In this document: piece after piece, positions 1-9,895 of the stretch
How positions within the stretch are numbered: the first letter of the stretch is position 1
How the letters are laid out: each line of letters starts with the position of its first letter
Assembly: GCF_019048265.1 (NCBI RefSeq)
Contig: NZ_CP077311.1
Span: 1,753,501 to 1,817,500 of the forward strand
Source: Aeromonas sp. FDAARGOS 1405
Lineage (GTDB): Bacteria > Pseudomonadota > Gammaproteobacteria > Enterobacterales > Aeromonadaceae
Reading direction: 5' to 3'
DNA length: 64,000 nt
Translations under genes and position numbers: made by a program
The notes under the pieces: model-generated
Seen by the model: only the letters and a program-made list of their open reading frames with translations
What the model was told of the DNA's origin: nothing
Databases searched by the model: none

Positions 1-88
1 GGCGCCCCCCTCCGGCATGCTGCACACGCGGGATGTGGATTGACGGTTGCGCTAACTGCCCGGCCCCTTATAGTAGAGGCCATCCTTG

Positions 89-2377
89 GTGACTGACCCT
101 CTGAATAATATGGAAAATATGATGCGCAGCTTAGGTGCGGGATGGACCCGTCTGCTTTTGGTGATGCTGGCGGTCTGCCCGCTGTTGGCTGTGGCGGCAC
201 AGGGAGAGCGCCCGAAAATTGCAGTGGTGCTCAGTGGCGGTGGTGCCAAGGGGTCTGCCCATATCGGCATCCTCAAGGTACTGGAGCAGAAACGGATCCC
301 GGTCGATATCATAGTCGGTACCAGCATGGGCTCTTATGTGGCGGGGATGTACGCCATGGGGCTCAGTGCCGAGGAGGTGGAGCGCACTACTTTAGCCATC
401 GACTGGAACAAGGGGTATCAGGACAAGGTTGGCCGCGACGAGCTGTCGCTGCGTAAAAAGCAGCAGAACGAGCAGTACCAACTGCGCACTGACATCGGGG
501 TGAATGGCGACACCACCCAGCTGCCGGACGGTTTCTTCCAGGGCCAATCCATGGCCAGCCTGCTGAGGGCAGCTACTTCCAACCTGCCGGTGCAGGCGAG
601 TTTCGATGATCTGCCCATCCCCTACCGCGCCATGGCGACCGATATGGAGACGGTGACACCCTTCGTGCTGGATCACGGCAGCCTGGCCAAGGCGATGCAG
701 GCCTCCATGTCCATTCCCGGTGCTCTCAAGCCGGTGGAGTGGGAAGGGCACATCCTGGCGGACGGCGGCAGCGTCAACAACATGCCGGTGGATGTGGCCA
801 AGGCGATGGGGGCCGACGTGGTGATCGCGGTGGATATCGGTGCCAAGCTGCGTACCCGGGAGTCCTTGAAGTCAGGTCTCGCCATGATCGATCAGCTTAC
901 CACCTATATGACCCAGGTGGGGACTGACAAGCAGAAGGCACTGATGGGACCCAAAGACATACTGATTGCCCCCGAATTTGGCGATATTGGGATTGCCGAC
1001 TTTGCCCGGATGCGGGAGGGGATCAAGATGGGTGAGGCGGCGGCGGACAAGGCGTCGCTGCAACTCGATAAGTTGTCACTCACCAAGACGCAGTACAACG
1101 CCTATCGCAACCAGAAGCTGAGCCGACGTGCCGAACGTAGTGGCCAGCCCGCTTATTTCATCGACAAGGTGGAGATCATCAACAAGTCGCGCCTCTCTGA
1201 CGAGACGGTGCGCGCCATGCTGGATGTTCGGCCTGACAAGATCCAGACCAACGAGAGTCTGGAGGCTGGCATTCGCCGCCTCTATGCGCTGGAGTCATTC
1301 GATCGCATCACCTATGAAGTGGAGGAGCGTGATGGGGAGAACGTGCTGGTAGTGGATGCCAGCGAGAAGAACTGGGGGCCGGGTTACCTCAACTTCCAGT
1401 TTGGCTTCTCCGACGATTTCCAGAACACCTCCAACTATAACGTCGGCATGTCCTATACCCTTACCAACGTCAACGAGTGGGGGGCCGAGTGGCTGACCGA
1501 GGCGTCGTTGGGGACGGCCAAGCATATCAAGACCGACTTCTATACCCCGCTCGAGCCCTCCCAGACTTTCTATGGCGAGGCGAGTCTGGCCTATGACCAG
1601 ACTCTGAGAAGTCTGTTCAATCCGGATCCGGAAGAGCCATCCTTCACCTATCTTGATGCCGAGTACTCCTTCTTCAGCGCCGATCTGGCGGTGGGCTGGA
1701 ACCGTCAGCCCTGGAGTCGCTTGTCGATGGGATTGGAAGGGCGGACGGGCAGTATCGAGATCAAAAACGTCAAGGAGCTGCAGGGGGATGCCACAGCCTG
1801 GGGACCCTATGCCCGATTCGAGCACGATACTCTGGATAGCCGTTACTTCCCCTATCAAGGAGCCTACTGGGACATCAAGGGGGGGTATACCTCCGTCCGG
1901 CTGAATGACAAGGAGGGGGGCAATGAGCTCCATGAAGGGATCAACTACCACCTGTCGATGATTAAGCCTTGGTCTTGGGAAAGACATAGCCTCAACCTGC
2001 TGCTGGAAGGGGGCGGGTCCACTTCTCAGGAGGAGTATCCACTGTTCGTGCAGGATCTGGGCGGGTTGTTCCGCATGTCCGGTTTCCAGCGCTACCAGCT
2101 GAGCGGTCGTTACAGCCTGTTTGGCGGCCTGCGTTATATCTATCGGGTAGCGGACAACGACTTCGGTGCCCTCAAGATGCCGCTCTATCTGGGTGGATCG
2201 CTGGAGCAGGGCGGGGTCTGGAACAAGGGGGAGGATATCAGTCTGGAGAGCTCCTTCACTGCCGGCTCAGTCTACGTGGGAGTGGAGAGTTTCCTGGGGC
2301 CTGTGTTCCTCGGCTACGGTATGGCGGAAGGGGGGAATAACATGTTCTATCTGCAATTGGGCAGTACGTTCGAATAA
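89..2377 (+). CDS. Patatin-like phospholipase with POTRA and outer-membrane barrel (PlpD type)
   Basis: Predicted secreted lipolytic enzyme of the type Vd (PlpD) autotransporter class. A hydrophobic signal segment (LLLVMLAVCPLLAVAA) is followed by a patatin domain with the oxyanion loop SGGGAKG (about residue 47), nucleophile elbow GTSMG (about 78) and catalytic DGG (about 226), so the Ser-Asp dyad is intact. Residues of about 355-425 look like one POTRA domain, and the remainder to the terminal phenylalanine is a beta-rich Omp85-type barrel. The start is uncertain: AGAGG at 75-79 favours TTG 86 or GTG 89, while ATG 110, 119 or 122 would leave a more compact signal peptide. It is monocistronic as far as seen. 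Seen: motifs and order. Inferred: surface display or release of the passenger. Confidence 0.88.
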   Translation: MTDPLNNMENMMRSLGAGWTRLLLVMLAVCPLLAVAAQGERPKIAVVLSGGGAKGSAHIGILKVLEQKRIPVDIIVGTSMGSYVAGMYAMGLSAEEVERTTLAIDWNKGYQDKVGRDELSLRKKQQNEQYQLRTDIGVNGDTTQLPDGFFQGQSMASLLRAATSNLPVQASFDDLPIPYRAMATDMETVTPFVLDHGSLAKAMQASMSIPGALKPVEWEGHILADGGSVNNMPVDVAKAMGADVVIAVDIGAKLRTRESLKSGLAMIDQLTTYMTQVGTDKQKALMGPKDILIAPEFGDIGIADFARMREGIKMGEAAADKASLQLDKLSLTKTQYNAYRNQKLSRRAERSGQPAYFIDKVEIINKSRLSDETVRAMLDVRPDKIQTNESLEAGIRRLYALESFDRITYEVEERDGENVLVVDASEKNWGPGYLNFQFGFSDDFQNTSNYNVGMSYTLTNVNEWGAEWLTEASLGTAKHIKTDFYTPLEPSQTFYGEASLAYDQTLRSLFNPDPEEPSFTYLDAEYSFFSADLAVGWNRQPWSRLSMGLEGRTGSIEIKNVKELQGDATAWGPYARFEHDTLDSRYFPYQGAYWDIKGGYTSVRLNDKEGGNELHEGINYHLSMIKPWSWERHSLNLLLEGGGSTSQEEYPLFVQDLGGLFRMSGFQRYQLSGRYSLFGGLRYIYRVADNDFGALKMPLYLGGSLEQGGVWNKGEDISLESSFTAGSVYVGVESFLGPVFLGYGMAEGGNNMFYLQLGSTFE

Positions 2378-2606
2378 TGCCGAATTGATGCCAATTTGTT
2401 AATTCTGGTTGGCGGCGGTCAATTAATTTTCAAAAAAAGTCATTATGTTTAATTGGTTATGATTTTGTGGTGAATAAGTGAGCAGGGTTTGGATTTTAAT
2501 TAGTCGTTAAAACTTATATAGTGGGGAGCACCCTACGGGGTGTCCCGCAAGGACGATCGCCGCGAGCCTGGGCGAACCCCAAAAAAAGACCAAAGAGGAA
2601 TTAGTC

Positions 2607-5204
2607 GTGCTTGAAACATACCGTAAACACGTCGCAGAACGTGCCGCCGAGGGCGTGGTTGCCAAACCTCTGGATGCAGAGCAGGTCGCCGCTCTGGTTG
2701 AACTGATCAAGAACCCGCCCGCTGGCGAAGAAGATTTTCTGAAAGAGCTGTTGTCCTCCCGTATTCCCCCCGGTGTTGATGAAGCGGCCTATGTCAAAGC
2801 CGGTTTCCTCACTGCTGTCGCCAAGGGCGAAGCCCACTCTCCCATCCTGACTGCCGCCGAAGCCGTTGAGCTGCTGGGCACCATGCAGGGTGGTTACAAC
2901 ATTCAACCGCTGATCGACCTGCTGGATCACGCCACTCTGGCGCCGCTTGCCGCCAAGGGGCTCTCCCACACCCTGCTGATGTTTGACTCCTTCCACGACG
3001 TGGAAGAGAAGGCCAAGGCGGGCAATGTCCACGCCAAACAGGTGATGCAGTCCTGGGCTGATGCCGAGTGGTTCCTCTCCCGCCCGGAGCTGGCCGAGAA
3101 GATCACTGTCACCGTGTTCAAGGTGACCGGTGAAACCAACACCGACGACCTCTCGCCGGCACCGGACGCCTGGTCCCGCCCGGACATTCCGCTGCACGCC
3201 TTGGCGATGCTGAAAAACGCCCGCCCCGGCATTACTCCGGATAAGGATGGCGCCGTCGGCCCCATCAAGACCATCGATGCCCTGAAAGAGAAAGGCTTTC
3301 CGTTGGCCTATGTGGGTGACGTGGTCGGTACCGGTTCTTCCCGCAAATCCGCCACCAACTCGGTGCTCTGGTTTATGGGCGACGACATTCCGTTCGTGCC
3401 GAACAAGCGCGCTGGCGGTGTCTGTCTGGGTGGCAAGATTGCCCCGATCTTCTTCAACACCATGGAAGATGCCGGCGCTCTGCCCATCGAAGTGGACGTC
3501 TCCAAGCTGGAAATGGGCGATGTGATCGACATCTACCCCTATGCCGGCAAGATCTGCAAACATGGCACCGAACAGGTGCTGGCACAGTTTGAACTGAAAA
3601 CCGACGTGCTAATCGACGAAGTGCGCGCCGGTGGCCGTATCCCGCTGATCATCGGCCGCGGCCTGACCGACAAGGCCCGCGAAGCGCTGGGGCTGCCGTT
3701 CTCCACCGTATTCCGTCGCCCGCAGCCGGTGGCCGATACCGGCAAAGGCTTCACCCTGGCCCAGAAGATGGTGGGCAAGGCGTGCGGCGTGAAGGGCATT
3801 CGCCCCGGCACCTACTGCGAGCCCAAGATGACCACGGTCGGCTCCCAGGACACCACGGGCCCGATGACCCGCGACGAGCTCAAAGATCTGGCCTGCCTCG
3901 GCTTCTCCGCCGATCTGACCATGCAGTCCTTCTGCCACACTGCCGCCTATCCGAAGCCCATCGACGTACAGACCCACCACACCCTGCCGGACTTCATCAT
4001 GAACCGCGGCGGTGTGAGCTTGCGTCCGGGTGATGGCGTCATCCACTCTTGGCTGAACCGCATGCTGCTGCCGGATACCGTGGGAACCGGTGGTGATTCC
4101 CATACCCGTTTCCCCATCGGTATCTCCTTCCCGGCGGGCTCCGGTCTGGTGGCTTTCGCCGCCGCCACCGGTGTGATGCCGCTGGACATGCCGGAGTCCG
4201 TGCTGGTGCGCTTCAAGGGCGAGCTGCAACCGGGCATCACCCTGCGTGATCTGGTCCATGCCATCCCCTATGCCGCCATCCAGAAGGGGTTGCTGACCGT
4301 CGAGAAAGCGGGCAAGAAGAACATCTTCTCCGGCCGTATCCTCGAGATCGAAGGTCTGCCGACCCTGAAAGTGGAACAAGCCTTCGAGCTGGCCGATGCC
4401 AGTGCCGAGCGTTCCGCTGCCGGTTGCACCATCAAGCTGGATAAAGAGCCGATCATCGAGTATCTGAAGTCCAACATCGTGATGCTGAAATGGATGCTCT
4501 CCGAAGGTTACGGTGACCCGCGCACCATCACCCGTCGCATCAAGGGGATGGAAGAGTGGCTGGCCAACCCGACCCTGATGGAAGCGGACAAGGATGCCGA
4601 GTATGCCGAGATCATCGAGATTGATCTGGCCACCATCAAGGAGCCGATCCTGTGTGCGCCGAACGATCCGGACGATGCCCGTCTGCTGAGCGACGTGGCT
4701 GGCGACAAGATCGACGAAGTGTTCATCGGTTCCTGCATGACCAACATCGGTCACTTCCGTGCCGCCGGCAAACTGCTCGAGAAGTATCAGGGCGAGCTGC
4801 CTACCCGCATGTGGATCGCGCCGCCCACCAAGATGGACAAGGATCAGCTGACCGAAGAGGGCTACTACGGCATCTTTGGTCGCGTCGGTGCCCGCATCGA
4901 GATCCCGGGCTGCTCCCTGTGCATGGGCAACCAGGCGCGGGTAGCGGAAGGGGCCTCGGTGGTCTCCACTTCCACCCGTAACTTCCCGAACCGTCTGGGT
5001 AAAGGTGCCAACGTCTATCTGGCCTCTGCGGAGCTGGCCGCCGTTGCCGCCATCCTCGGCAAGATCCCGACTGTGGCGGAGTACCTGCAGTATGCCAAGG
5101 CGCTGGATGCCACTGCGGCAGACACTTACCGCTACCTCAACTTCAACGAGATCGCCTCCTACACCAAGAAGGCCGATGCGGTGATCCTGCAGCAAGCCGT
5201 TTAA
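2607..5204 (+). CDS. acnB: Aconitate hydratase B
   Basis: Bifunctional aconitate hydratase/2-methylisocitrate dehydratase of the TCA cycle. It has 865 residues, the same length as E. coli AcnB. The three [4Fe-4S] cysteines fall where expected: FIGSCMTN (C710) and GCSLCMGN (C769, C772). The start is a GTG at 2607 preceded by AGAGGAA at 2594-2600; the N-terminus [16 protein letters not shown] matches the family start. The 229-bp upstream gap carries no gene, and a strong terminator follows at 5239. Long antisense ORFs across the gene are codon-bias shadows. Confidence 0.97.
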   Translation: MLETYRKHVAERAAEGVVAKPLDAEQVAALVELIKNPPAGEEDFLKELLSSRIPPGVDEAAYVKAGFLTAVAKGEAHSPILTAAEAVELLGTMQGGYNIQPLIDLLDHATLAPLAAKGLSHTLLMFDSFHDVEEKAKAGNVHAKQVMQSWADAEWFLSRPELAEKITVTVFKVTGETNTDDLSPAPDAWSRPDIPLHALAMLKNARPGITPDKDGAVGPIKTIDALKEKGFPLAYVGDVVGTGSSRKSATNSVLWFMGDDIPFVPNKRAGGVCLGGKIAPIFFNTMEDAGALPIEVDVSKLEMGDVIDIYPYAGKICKHGTEQVLAQFELKTDVLIDEVRAGGRIPLIIGRGLTDKAREALGLPFSTVFRRPQPVADTGKGFTLAQKMVGKACGVKGIRPGTYCEPKMTTVGSQDTTGPMTRDELKDLACLGFSADLTMQSFCHTAAYPKPIDVQTHHTLPDFIMNRGGVSLRPGDGVIHSWLNRMLLPDTVGTGGDSHTRFPIGISFPAGSGLVAFAAATGVMPLDMPESVLVRFKGELQPGITLRDLVHAIPYAAIQKGLLTVEKAGKKNIFSGRILEIEGLPTLKVEQAFELADASAERSAAGCTIKLDKEPIIEYLKSNIVMLKWMLSEGYGDPRTITRRIKGMEEWLANPTLMEADKDAEYAEIIEIDLATIKEPILCAPNDPDDARLLSDVAGDKIDEVFIGSCMTNIGHFRAAGKLLEKYQGELPTRMWIAPPTKMDKDQLTEEGYYGIFGRVGARIEIPGCSLCMGNQARVAEGASVVSTSTRNFPNRLGKGANVYLASAELAAVAAILGKIPTVAEYLQYAKALDATAADTYRYLNFNEIASYTKKADAVILQQAV

Positions 5205-5238
5205 CGGAGTTCTTGCGCGATTTGCGCGATAAGAAGCC

Positions 5239-5271
5239 AATAATGCCGCGTATTTACGCGGCATTATTTAT
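5239..5271 (+). terminator. Rho-independent terminator of acnB
   Basis: A perfect 12-bp stem (AATAATGCCGCG and its complement) with loop TATTTA lies 35 bp after the acnB stop and is followed by TTTATTT. Confidence 0.85.
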
Positions 5272-5331
5272 TTGTGTGTTATTCACCGTCTTTTTTGAAG
5301 ATTGTTTGCACGATCCTTGCTAGAGAGATCC

Positions 5332-5356
5332 AACCACCTGTTTGGTGGTTCGTTTT
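5332..5356 (+). terminator. Terminator-like hairpin upstream of the EAL gene
   Basis: AACCACC-TGTTT-GGTGGTT followed by CGTTTTAT. It lies about 60 bp beyond the acnB terminator and 130 bp before the EAL-domain gene, with no ORF between. It could be an attenuator in the EAL leader or the end of a short transcript; neither is demonstrated. Confidence 0.4.
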
Positions 5357-5484
5357 ATAAACGCTTTGGGTTATGTTGTTCGGTTATGTGCGGTAATGAT
5401 GAGGCATCGTTATCGAGGGAAAGTGGATATCTGTTCACTGGGTGCTTGCGTTGGCAGGCCTGACGAATTGCGGCGTGGTTCTTT

Positions 5485-7071
5485 ATGTTTCTGTTCAGGA
5501 TCGATCTCTCCCGAACCGGGTTACGCTTCGGCGGTGCCTTGCTGGTCTTTACCCTGCCGCTGCTGGTGGGAGCTTGGCTCATCCACAGCAATTATGTGCA
5601 GGAGCTGAAAGCGGAATCCAGCGCCTCGGCCCACAAGGCCAGAACCCTGATGGAGTCGATGCTGGATCATGCGGAGCAGGCCAACCGCTCCGTGCTGCCT
5701 CTGGTGAATGCTCCCTGTCGCGACAACCTGCTGGTGCTGCGCAAGAAGGTCGCCATCGAGCCCTTCCTGCGTTCGGTCAATCTGGTACGAAACGGCATCA
5801 TCAATTGCACCTCGCTGTTTGGTGAGGCCAATGATGCCGATGACGGCTCCATCTACACCGGCCGCAAGCTGTTGTTGATGAGTGGCAACCGAGTGCGGCA
5901 AAATCACCCGCTGCTGGTGGTGCGCACCGAACAGGGCAAGGATGCCGCCTTGAGCGCCATCGACAGTACCCAGCTCAGCTTCATGCTCTCCATGAGCGGA
6001 AAATCCAGTGCACTCTATCTGCAGGTGGGATCGGCTTGGCTCAATGAGTCTGGCCGCTATCTGAGCGAGGCGCCCACCCTCCATCGCGGGATCAGCCAGG
6101 CCCTCACCTCATCCCATTATCCTTTCACCATCCATGCCGGTTATGCCATGCCGGTCTACTGGAAGTCGCTGTGGGCCGCGCGGCACGTGGCGCTGTCGTG
6201 GCTGGCGGTTTCCTCGCTTTTGCTGGCCTGGCTGGTGTGGTGGGTGCTGGGGCGTCCCGGCTCGCCAACAGATGAGTTGCGACGTGCCCTGCGGGCCAGG
6301 GAGTTTGTTCCCTACCTGCAGCCGCTGATTGCCAGCCACGACGGCAAGATGATGGGCGCCGAGGTGCTGATGCGCTGGGAGCATGTCAATGAAGGGGTGA
6401 TCCGGCCCGATCTCTTTATCCCGCAAGCGGAGGAGTCGGGACTGATCGTCCCCATGACCACCCATATCATGAAGCAGGTGGCGACACGGTTGAACCGCTC
6501 TCAGGAGCAGTTGCCCGATGGGTTTCATATCAGCTTCAACATCAGCGCGGCTCATTGCCACGATTTTGCCCTGCTGGCCGAGTGCCGCGCCTTTCTCGGC
6601 CACTTCCTCCCCGGCAAGGTGGTACTGGTGCTGGAGCTGACCGAGCGGGAGCTGTTGATGTCAGATCCCCAGACCCTCTCCCTGTTCCGCCAGCTGGACG
6701 AGATGGGGGTCAAACTCGCCATCGACGACTTTGGTACCGGCCACTCCAGCCTGGCTTACCTGCAGCAGTTTCATGTGGATTACCTCAAGATCGACAAATC
6801 CTTTATCGCCCGCATCGGTACCGAGTCGCTCTCGGAACATATCGTGGACAACGTGATCGATCTGGCGACCCGGCTCGGTCTGGCGCTGGTGGCGGAAGGG
6901 GTGGAGAGTGAGCGTCAGGCTGATTATCTCAGGGCCAAAGGGGTCGACTATCTGCAGGGGTATCTGTTTGCCCGCCCCATGCCGCTGCGCCAGTTCTGCG
7001 AGGAGCTGCTGCCGGAAGAGGCACAAACCCGCCAGCCAGATGGGGTGCGAGGCATCCCGAACGCCACCTGA
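5485..7071 (+). CDS. Membrane cyclic-di-GMP phosphodiesterase, CSS-motif plus EAL
   Basis: Predicted c-di-GMP phosphodiesterase with a periplasmic redox-type sensor. Two membrane segments (about residues 14-33 and 232-254) bracket a periplasmic domain with paired cysteines, one in the CSS-type position (NCTS). The cytoplasmic EAL domain begins near residue 275. The signature Glu sits in AEVLMRW (E293, an EVL variant), followed by FNISAAH, LELTERE, IDDFGTG (D414, D415), KIDKSFI and AEGVE, so catalytic metal ligands appear complete. There is no GGDEF domain. This is the architecture of E. coli PdeB/C/D/G; I cannot say which orthologue. The start ATG 5485 lacks a strong Shine-Dalgarno. Confidence 0.88.
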   Translation: MFLFRIDLSRTGLRFGGALLVFTLPLLVGAWLIHSNYVQELKAESSASAHKARTLMESMLDHAEQANRSVLPLVNAPCRDNLLVLRKKVAIEPFLRSVNLVRNGIINCTSLFGEANDADDGSIYTGRKLLLMSGNRVRQNHPLLVVRTEQGKDAALSAIDSTQLSFMLSMSGKSSALYLQVGSAWLNESGRYLSEAPTLHRGISQALTSSHYPFTIHAGYAMPVYWKSLWAARHVALSWLAVSSLLLAWLVWWVLGRPGSPTDELRRALRAREFVPYLQPLIASHDGKMMGAEVLMRWEHVNEGVIRPDLFIPQAEESGLIVPMTTHIMKQVATRLNRSQEQLPDGFHISFNISAAHCHDFALLAECRAFLGHFLPGKVVLVLELTERELLMSDPQTLSLFRQLDEMGVKLAIDDFGTGHSSLAYLQQFHVDYLKIDKSFIARIGTESLSEHIVDNVIDLATRLGLALVAEGVESERQADYLRAKGVDYLQGYLFARPMPLRQFCEELLPEEAQTRQPDGVRGIPNAT

Positions 7072-7221
7072 TCTATCGGTGACAGACGGGCGGACACGCT
7101 CCCCTCTGGCAGGGTAGGGAAGTGCTCTCTCCCTATCCCCCCTCGACTGCAGGGGCTTGTTTTTCATGCCTTGCGGCTCGCTTTTCGGTAGAATCAGCGC
7201 TCATTTTGACGTCAGTAAAAG

Positions 7222-8628
7222 ATGAGGCGCGGTATGACGGTTCAGTTCCAGGCATTTCACAGCATCAAGGCGATCGGTAATCGGGAGGTGCTGTTCAACT
7301 GGTCGAGAACCAATCCCCTCGGAGCGCTGGATCAGGTGTGGCGCCCGAAAACCCGCGACGAGTTGCAAATGCTGCTGCGGAAACACCCCGAGCGCAAGCT
7401 GCGCCTTATCGGCTCCGGCCTCTCCTTCGAACCCATCCACAGCGTCTATGCCGAGGGCAGTCAGGCGCTGCTGGTGGACTTGCACCACCTGCGCGGTCAG
7501 TTGACGCAAACCGCCGACACCGTCACCTATCAGGCGGGGACGCCCCTCGATACCGTTTATGCCGAGTTGATCGCCATGGAGCGGATGCTGCCCGCATCCC
7601 CCGGCGTTATCGGCATCCAAACCCTGGGCGGCGCCCTCAGCACCGGCACCCACGGTCAGGGGCTGCACCAGTCAGCCCTGTGCGATGCGGTGGAGGCGAT
7701 GACGGTGATGCTGGCCAATGGCGACATCATCCGGGTGGATCGCACCGACCCGCGCTTCGGCGCCTTCGTGATGGGGATGGGGATGCTCGGCATCCTGCTA
7801 GACGTCACCCTGCGTACCGTGCCCAACCGCATCATGCGTTGCACCAAGTTCACCACCGATTACCCCTTCCTCCTAGAGCACAACGAGCGGCTCAACCGCG
7901 AGCACGGCTTCGTGAAGAGCTGGTGGTTTGCATGGACCGGCGAGAGCCACATCTGGCTGGTGGATCCCGCCTCCGATGAGGAGGTTGCCCGCTACCGGGC
8001 CGCGGGTAGCGAGCCGCTGCTGCTGGATGGCGATATCGACGCCCGCATGAACGCCACCATAGATGCCACTTTGCAGAAGATGGCGAAAGATACCAAGGAT
8101 GAGGCACTGGCCGGTGAGCACTTCGAGACGGTGCGCCGCTTCAAGGATGCCTCCGATCTGGTGGGCAACGTCTACCAGATCCTCTGCAAGGGGATCCCGG
8201 CGCCCCAAATCAACTGCGAGGTGGCGGTGCCGCTGCATCGCATGAACGAGGCGCTGGAGACTCTGCAAGCGTGGCAGCAGGCCAATCCGGGCGTGTTGCA
8301 CTACCCCTTTATCCTGCGCTGCACCGGCCCTTCCGAGGCCTGGCTCAGTGCCGCTTATGGCCAGCCGGTCTGCTGGATCGGTTTTCTGGTCTATCTGGCT
8401 GCAGACGGCACCTTCGTCAACGGCTCAATGGAGCAGATGCGCGAGCTACAGCAGCTGCTGGTGCCCCTTGGCGGTATCCCCCATTTCGGCAAGCATCTGG
8501 CGATGGATCTCTACGACTTCCCGGCCCTGCTGCCACGCTGGAACGACTTTGTGGCGTTGAAAGCCGAGCTCGACCCCCACGGTCGTTTTGAAAACCGCTG
8601 GCTCAGCGACCTGTTTGCCAACCGGTAA
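7222..8628 (+). CDS. FAD-linked sugar-1,4-lactone oxidase-like protein
   Basis: Flavoprotein of the L-gulonolactone/D-arabinono-1,4-lactone oxidase family. The N-terminus has the family FNWSRT segment, then a PCMH FAD-binding domain with GSGLSFEPIHS and GTHGQGL. The C-terminal lactone-oxidase domain ends with PHFGKH, in the position of the HWGK motif that contacts flavin and substrate. Its 468 residues are normal. There is no signal peptide, so it should be cytosolic. The start could be ATG 7222 or ATG 7234. The adjacent downstream CobW-type gene may be co-transcribed (gap 71 bp). The true substrate is unknown. Confidence 0.82.
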   Translation: MRRGMTVQFQAFHSIKAIGNREVLFNWSRTNPLGALDQVWRPKTRDELQMLLRKHPERKLRLIGSGLSFEPIHSVYAEGSQALLVDLHHLRGQLTQTADTVTYQAGTPLDTVYAELIAMERMLPASPGVIGIQTLGGALSTGTHGQGLHQSALCDAVEAMTVMLANGDIIRVDRTDPRFGAFVMGMGMLGILLDVTLRTVPNRIMRCTKFTTDYPFLLEHNERLNREHGFVKSWWFAWTGESHIWLVDPASDEEVARYRAAGSEPLLLDGDIDARMNATIDATLQKMAKDTKDEALAGEHFETVRRFKDASDLVGNVYQILCKGIPAPQINCEVAVPLHRMNEALETLQAWQQANPGVLHYPFILRCTGPSEAWLSAAYGQPVCWIGFLVYLAADGTFVNGSMEQMRELQQLLVPLGGIPHFGKHLAMDLYDFPALLPRWNDFVALKAELDPHGRFENRWLSDLFANR

Positions 8629-8637
8629 GGATCTGAC

Positions 8638-8703
8638 ATGACCGATATGCAAGATACCCGCTCACTCATCACTCTGCCGACCAGAGGGAGGTCATCGATA
8701 TGA
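8638..8703 (+). CDS. Possible 21-codon leader ORF that duplicates the start of the next gene
   Basis: ATG 8638 opens a 21-codon frame whose first 17 bases (ATGACCGATATGCAAGA) are repeated exactly at 8700-8716, the beginning of the CobW-like gene. The frame runs through to a TGA at 8701-8703 that overlaps the next ATG as ATGA. AAGGA at 8627-8631 gives a usable ribosome site. It may be a translated, coupled leader or simply scar sequence from a small duplication of the gene start. Confidence 0.35.
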   Translation: MTDMQDTRSLITLPTRGRSSI

Positions 8704-9827
8704 CCGATATGCAAGACTCCAGGATCCCGGTGACCCTGCTGACCGGCTTTCTCGGCAGCGGCAAGACCACCTTGCTCAACCACTGGGTCAAGCAGCCCGA
8801 GCTTGGCGAGTGCGCCGTGCTCATCAACGAGTTTGGCTCGGTGGGGCTGGATCACCATCTGGTGCAACAGGTGGACGAGCAGGTGATGCTGCTCGACTCC
8901 GGCTGCATCTGCTGCTCGGTGCAGGGCTCCCTGGTGGAGGCGTTGCAGGGGCTCTTTATGAAGGCCATCCAGCGCAAGATCAAACCGTTCAAGCGGCTGA
9001 TTATCGAGACCACCGGTCTGGCCGATCCGGCCCCCGTGCTCTTTACCCTGCGCGAAGAGGGCTTTATCGCCCAGCGTTACCGCTTCGATGGCACCGTCAC
9101 CGTGGTGGATGCCGGTCATATCGAGCAGCAGCTGGCAGCCCAGTATGAGGCGGTAAAGCAGGTGGCGCTGGCGGATCTGCTGGTGGTGAGCAAGGGCGAT
9201 CTGGTAGACGGCGAACAGCTGGCGCGGGTCGAAGCCCAGCTGGCGGCCCTCAATCCGGCGGCCCCCATCCAGCAGGTGACCAATGGCGAACTGTCGCCAG
9301 CGGTACTGGAGAAGCTCGGCGCCTACAACGAAGCGGCCGGGCGCGATGTGCGCCAACTGCTGGCCTGGCTGCGCACCGAATCCCCCAAGCAGGGGCTGGC
9401 ATCCCCCATGCAACCGAAGATGCAACCGTTCGCCGCCAAGGTGGGCACAGCTGCGCCCACCCACTTCGAGCACGGCAACATCGAGAGTTTCTCTTTGCGC
9501 ATCGGTGAGCCGCTCAAGCCCTCTCGCCTGCTGGCCGCCATCGATGCGGTGCAGGCCCAATACGGCGATGCCCTGTTGCGCCTCAAGGGGATCTTGCAGC
9601 TCGAAGGGGAGAGCCAGCCGGTGGTGATCCACGGCGTCCACGGTCAGCTCTATCCATTGCAGGCATTGGGTGAGTGGCCGGAGGGCAAGGCCCAGTCCCG
9701 ACTGGTGTTTATCGTGAAAACTCAGGACAAGGCGGGGATAGAGCGGTTGTTCCTTGATACGCTCAAGGCTCCCGAGCCCAGCCTTGAAGAGCGGCTCAAG
9801 GCCATGCTTGGCCAGCCGGATGCCTGA
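8700..9827 (+). CDS. CobW/YjiA-family metal-chaperone GTPase
   Basis: G3E-family P-loop GTPase of the COG0523 group, whose members deliver or sense zinc and other metals. It has Walker A GFLGSGKTT (about residues 14-22), the metal-binding CICC motif (residues 69-72), ETTGLADP as Walker B/switch region, and VSKGDLV as the guanine-specificity (NKxD-like) segment. A CobW C-terminal domain occupies about residues 255-370. The start at 8700 is supported by AGAGGGAGGT at 8683-8692. The most similar E. coli protein in layout is YjiA. The exact metal and client are unknown; I see no Zur site upstream. Confidence 0.88.
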   Translation: MTDMQDSRIPVTLLTGFLGSGKTTLLNHWVKQPELGECAVLINEFGSVGLDHHLVQQVDEQVMLLDSGCICCSVQGSLVEALQGLFMKAIQRKIKPFKRLIIETTGLADPAPVLFTLREEGFIAQRYRFDGTVTVVDAGHIEQQLAAQYEAVKQVALADLLVVSKGDLVDGEQLARVEAQLAALNPAAPIQQVTNGELSPAVLEKLGAYNEAAGRDVRQLLAWLRTESPKQGLASPMQPKMQPFAAKVGTAAPTHFEHGNIESFSLRIGEPLKPSRLLAAIDAVQAQYGDALLRLKGILQLEGESQPVVIHGVHGQLYPLQALGEWPEGKAQSRLVFIVKTQDKAGIERLFLDTLKAPEPSLEERLKAMLGQPDA

Positions 9828-9837
9828 TGTCTGAGAT

Positions 9838-9870
9838 GACCCGCCCGTAACAACGAGAGCGGGTCTTTTT
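9838..9870 (+). terminator. Terminator after the CobW-like gene
   Basis: GACCCGC, a 14-nt loop, GCGGGTC and then TTTTT, starting 11 bp after the stop codon. Confidence 0.7.
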
Positions 9871-9895
9871 ATTCCTGAAGTGGAGGTGGTCTGTT

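Noticed and set aside
3609..5264. 551-codon minus-strand ORF
   Set aside because: Antisense shadow of acnB.
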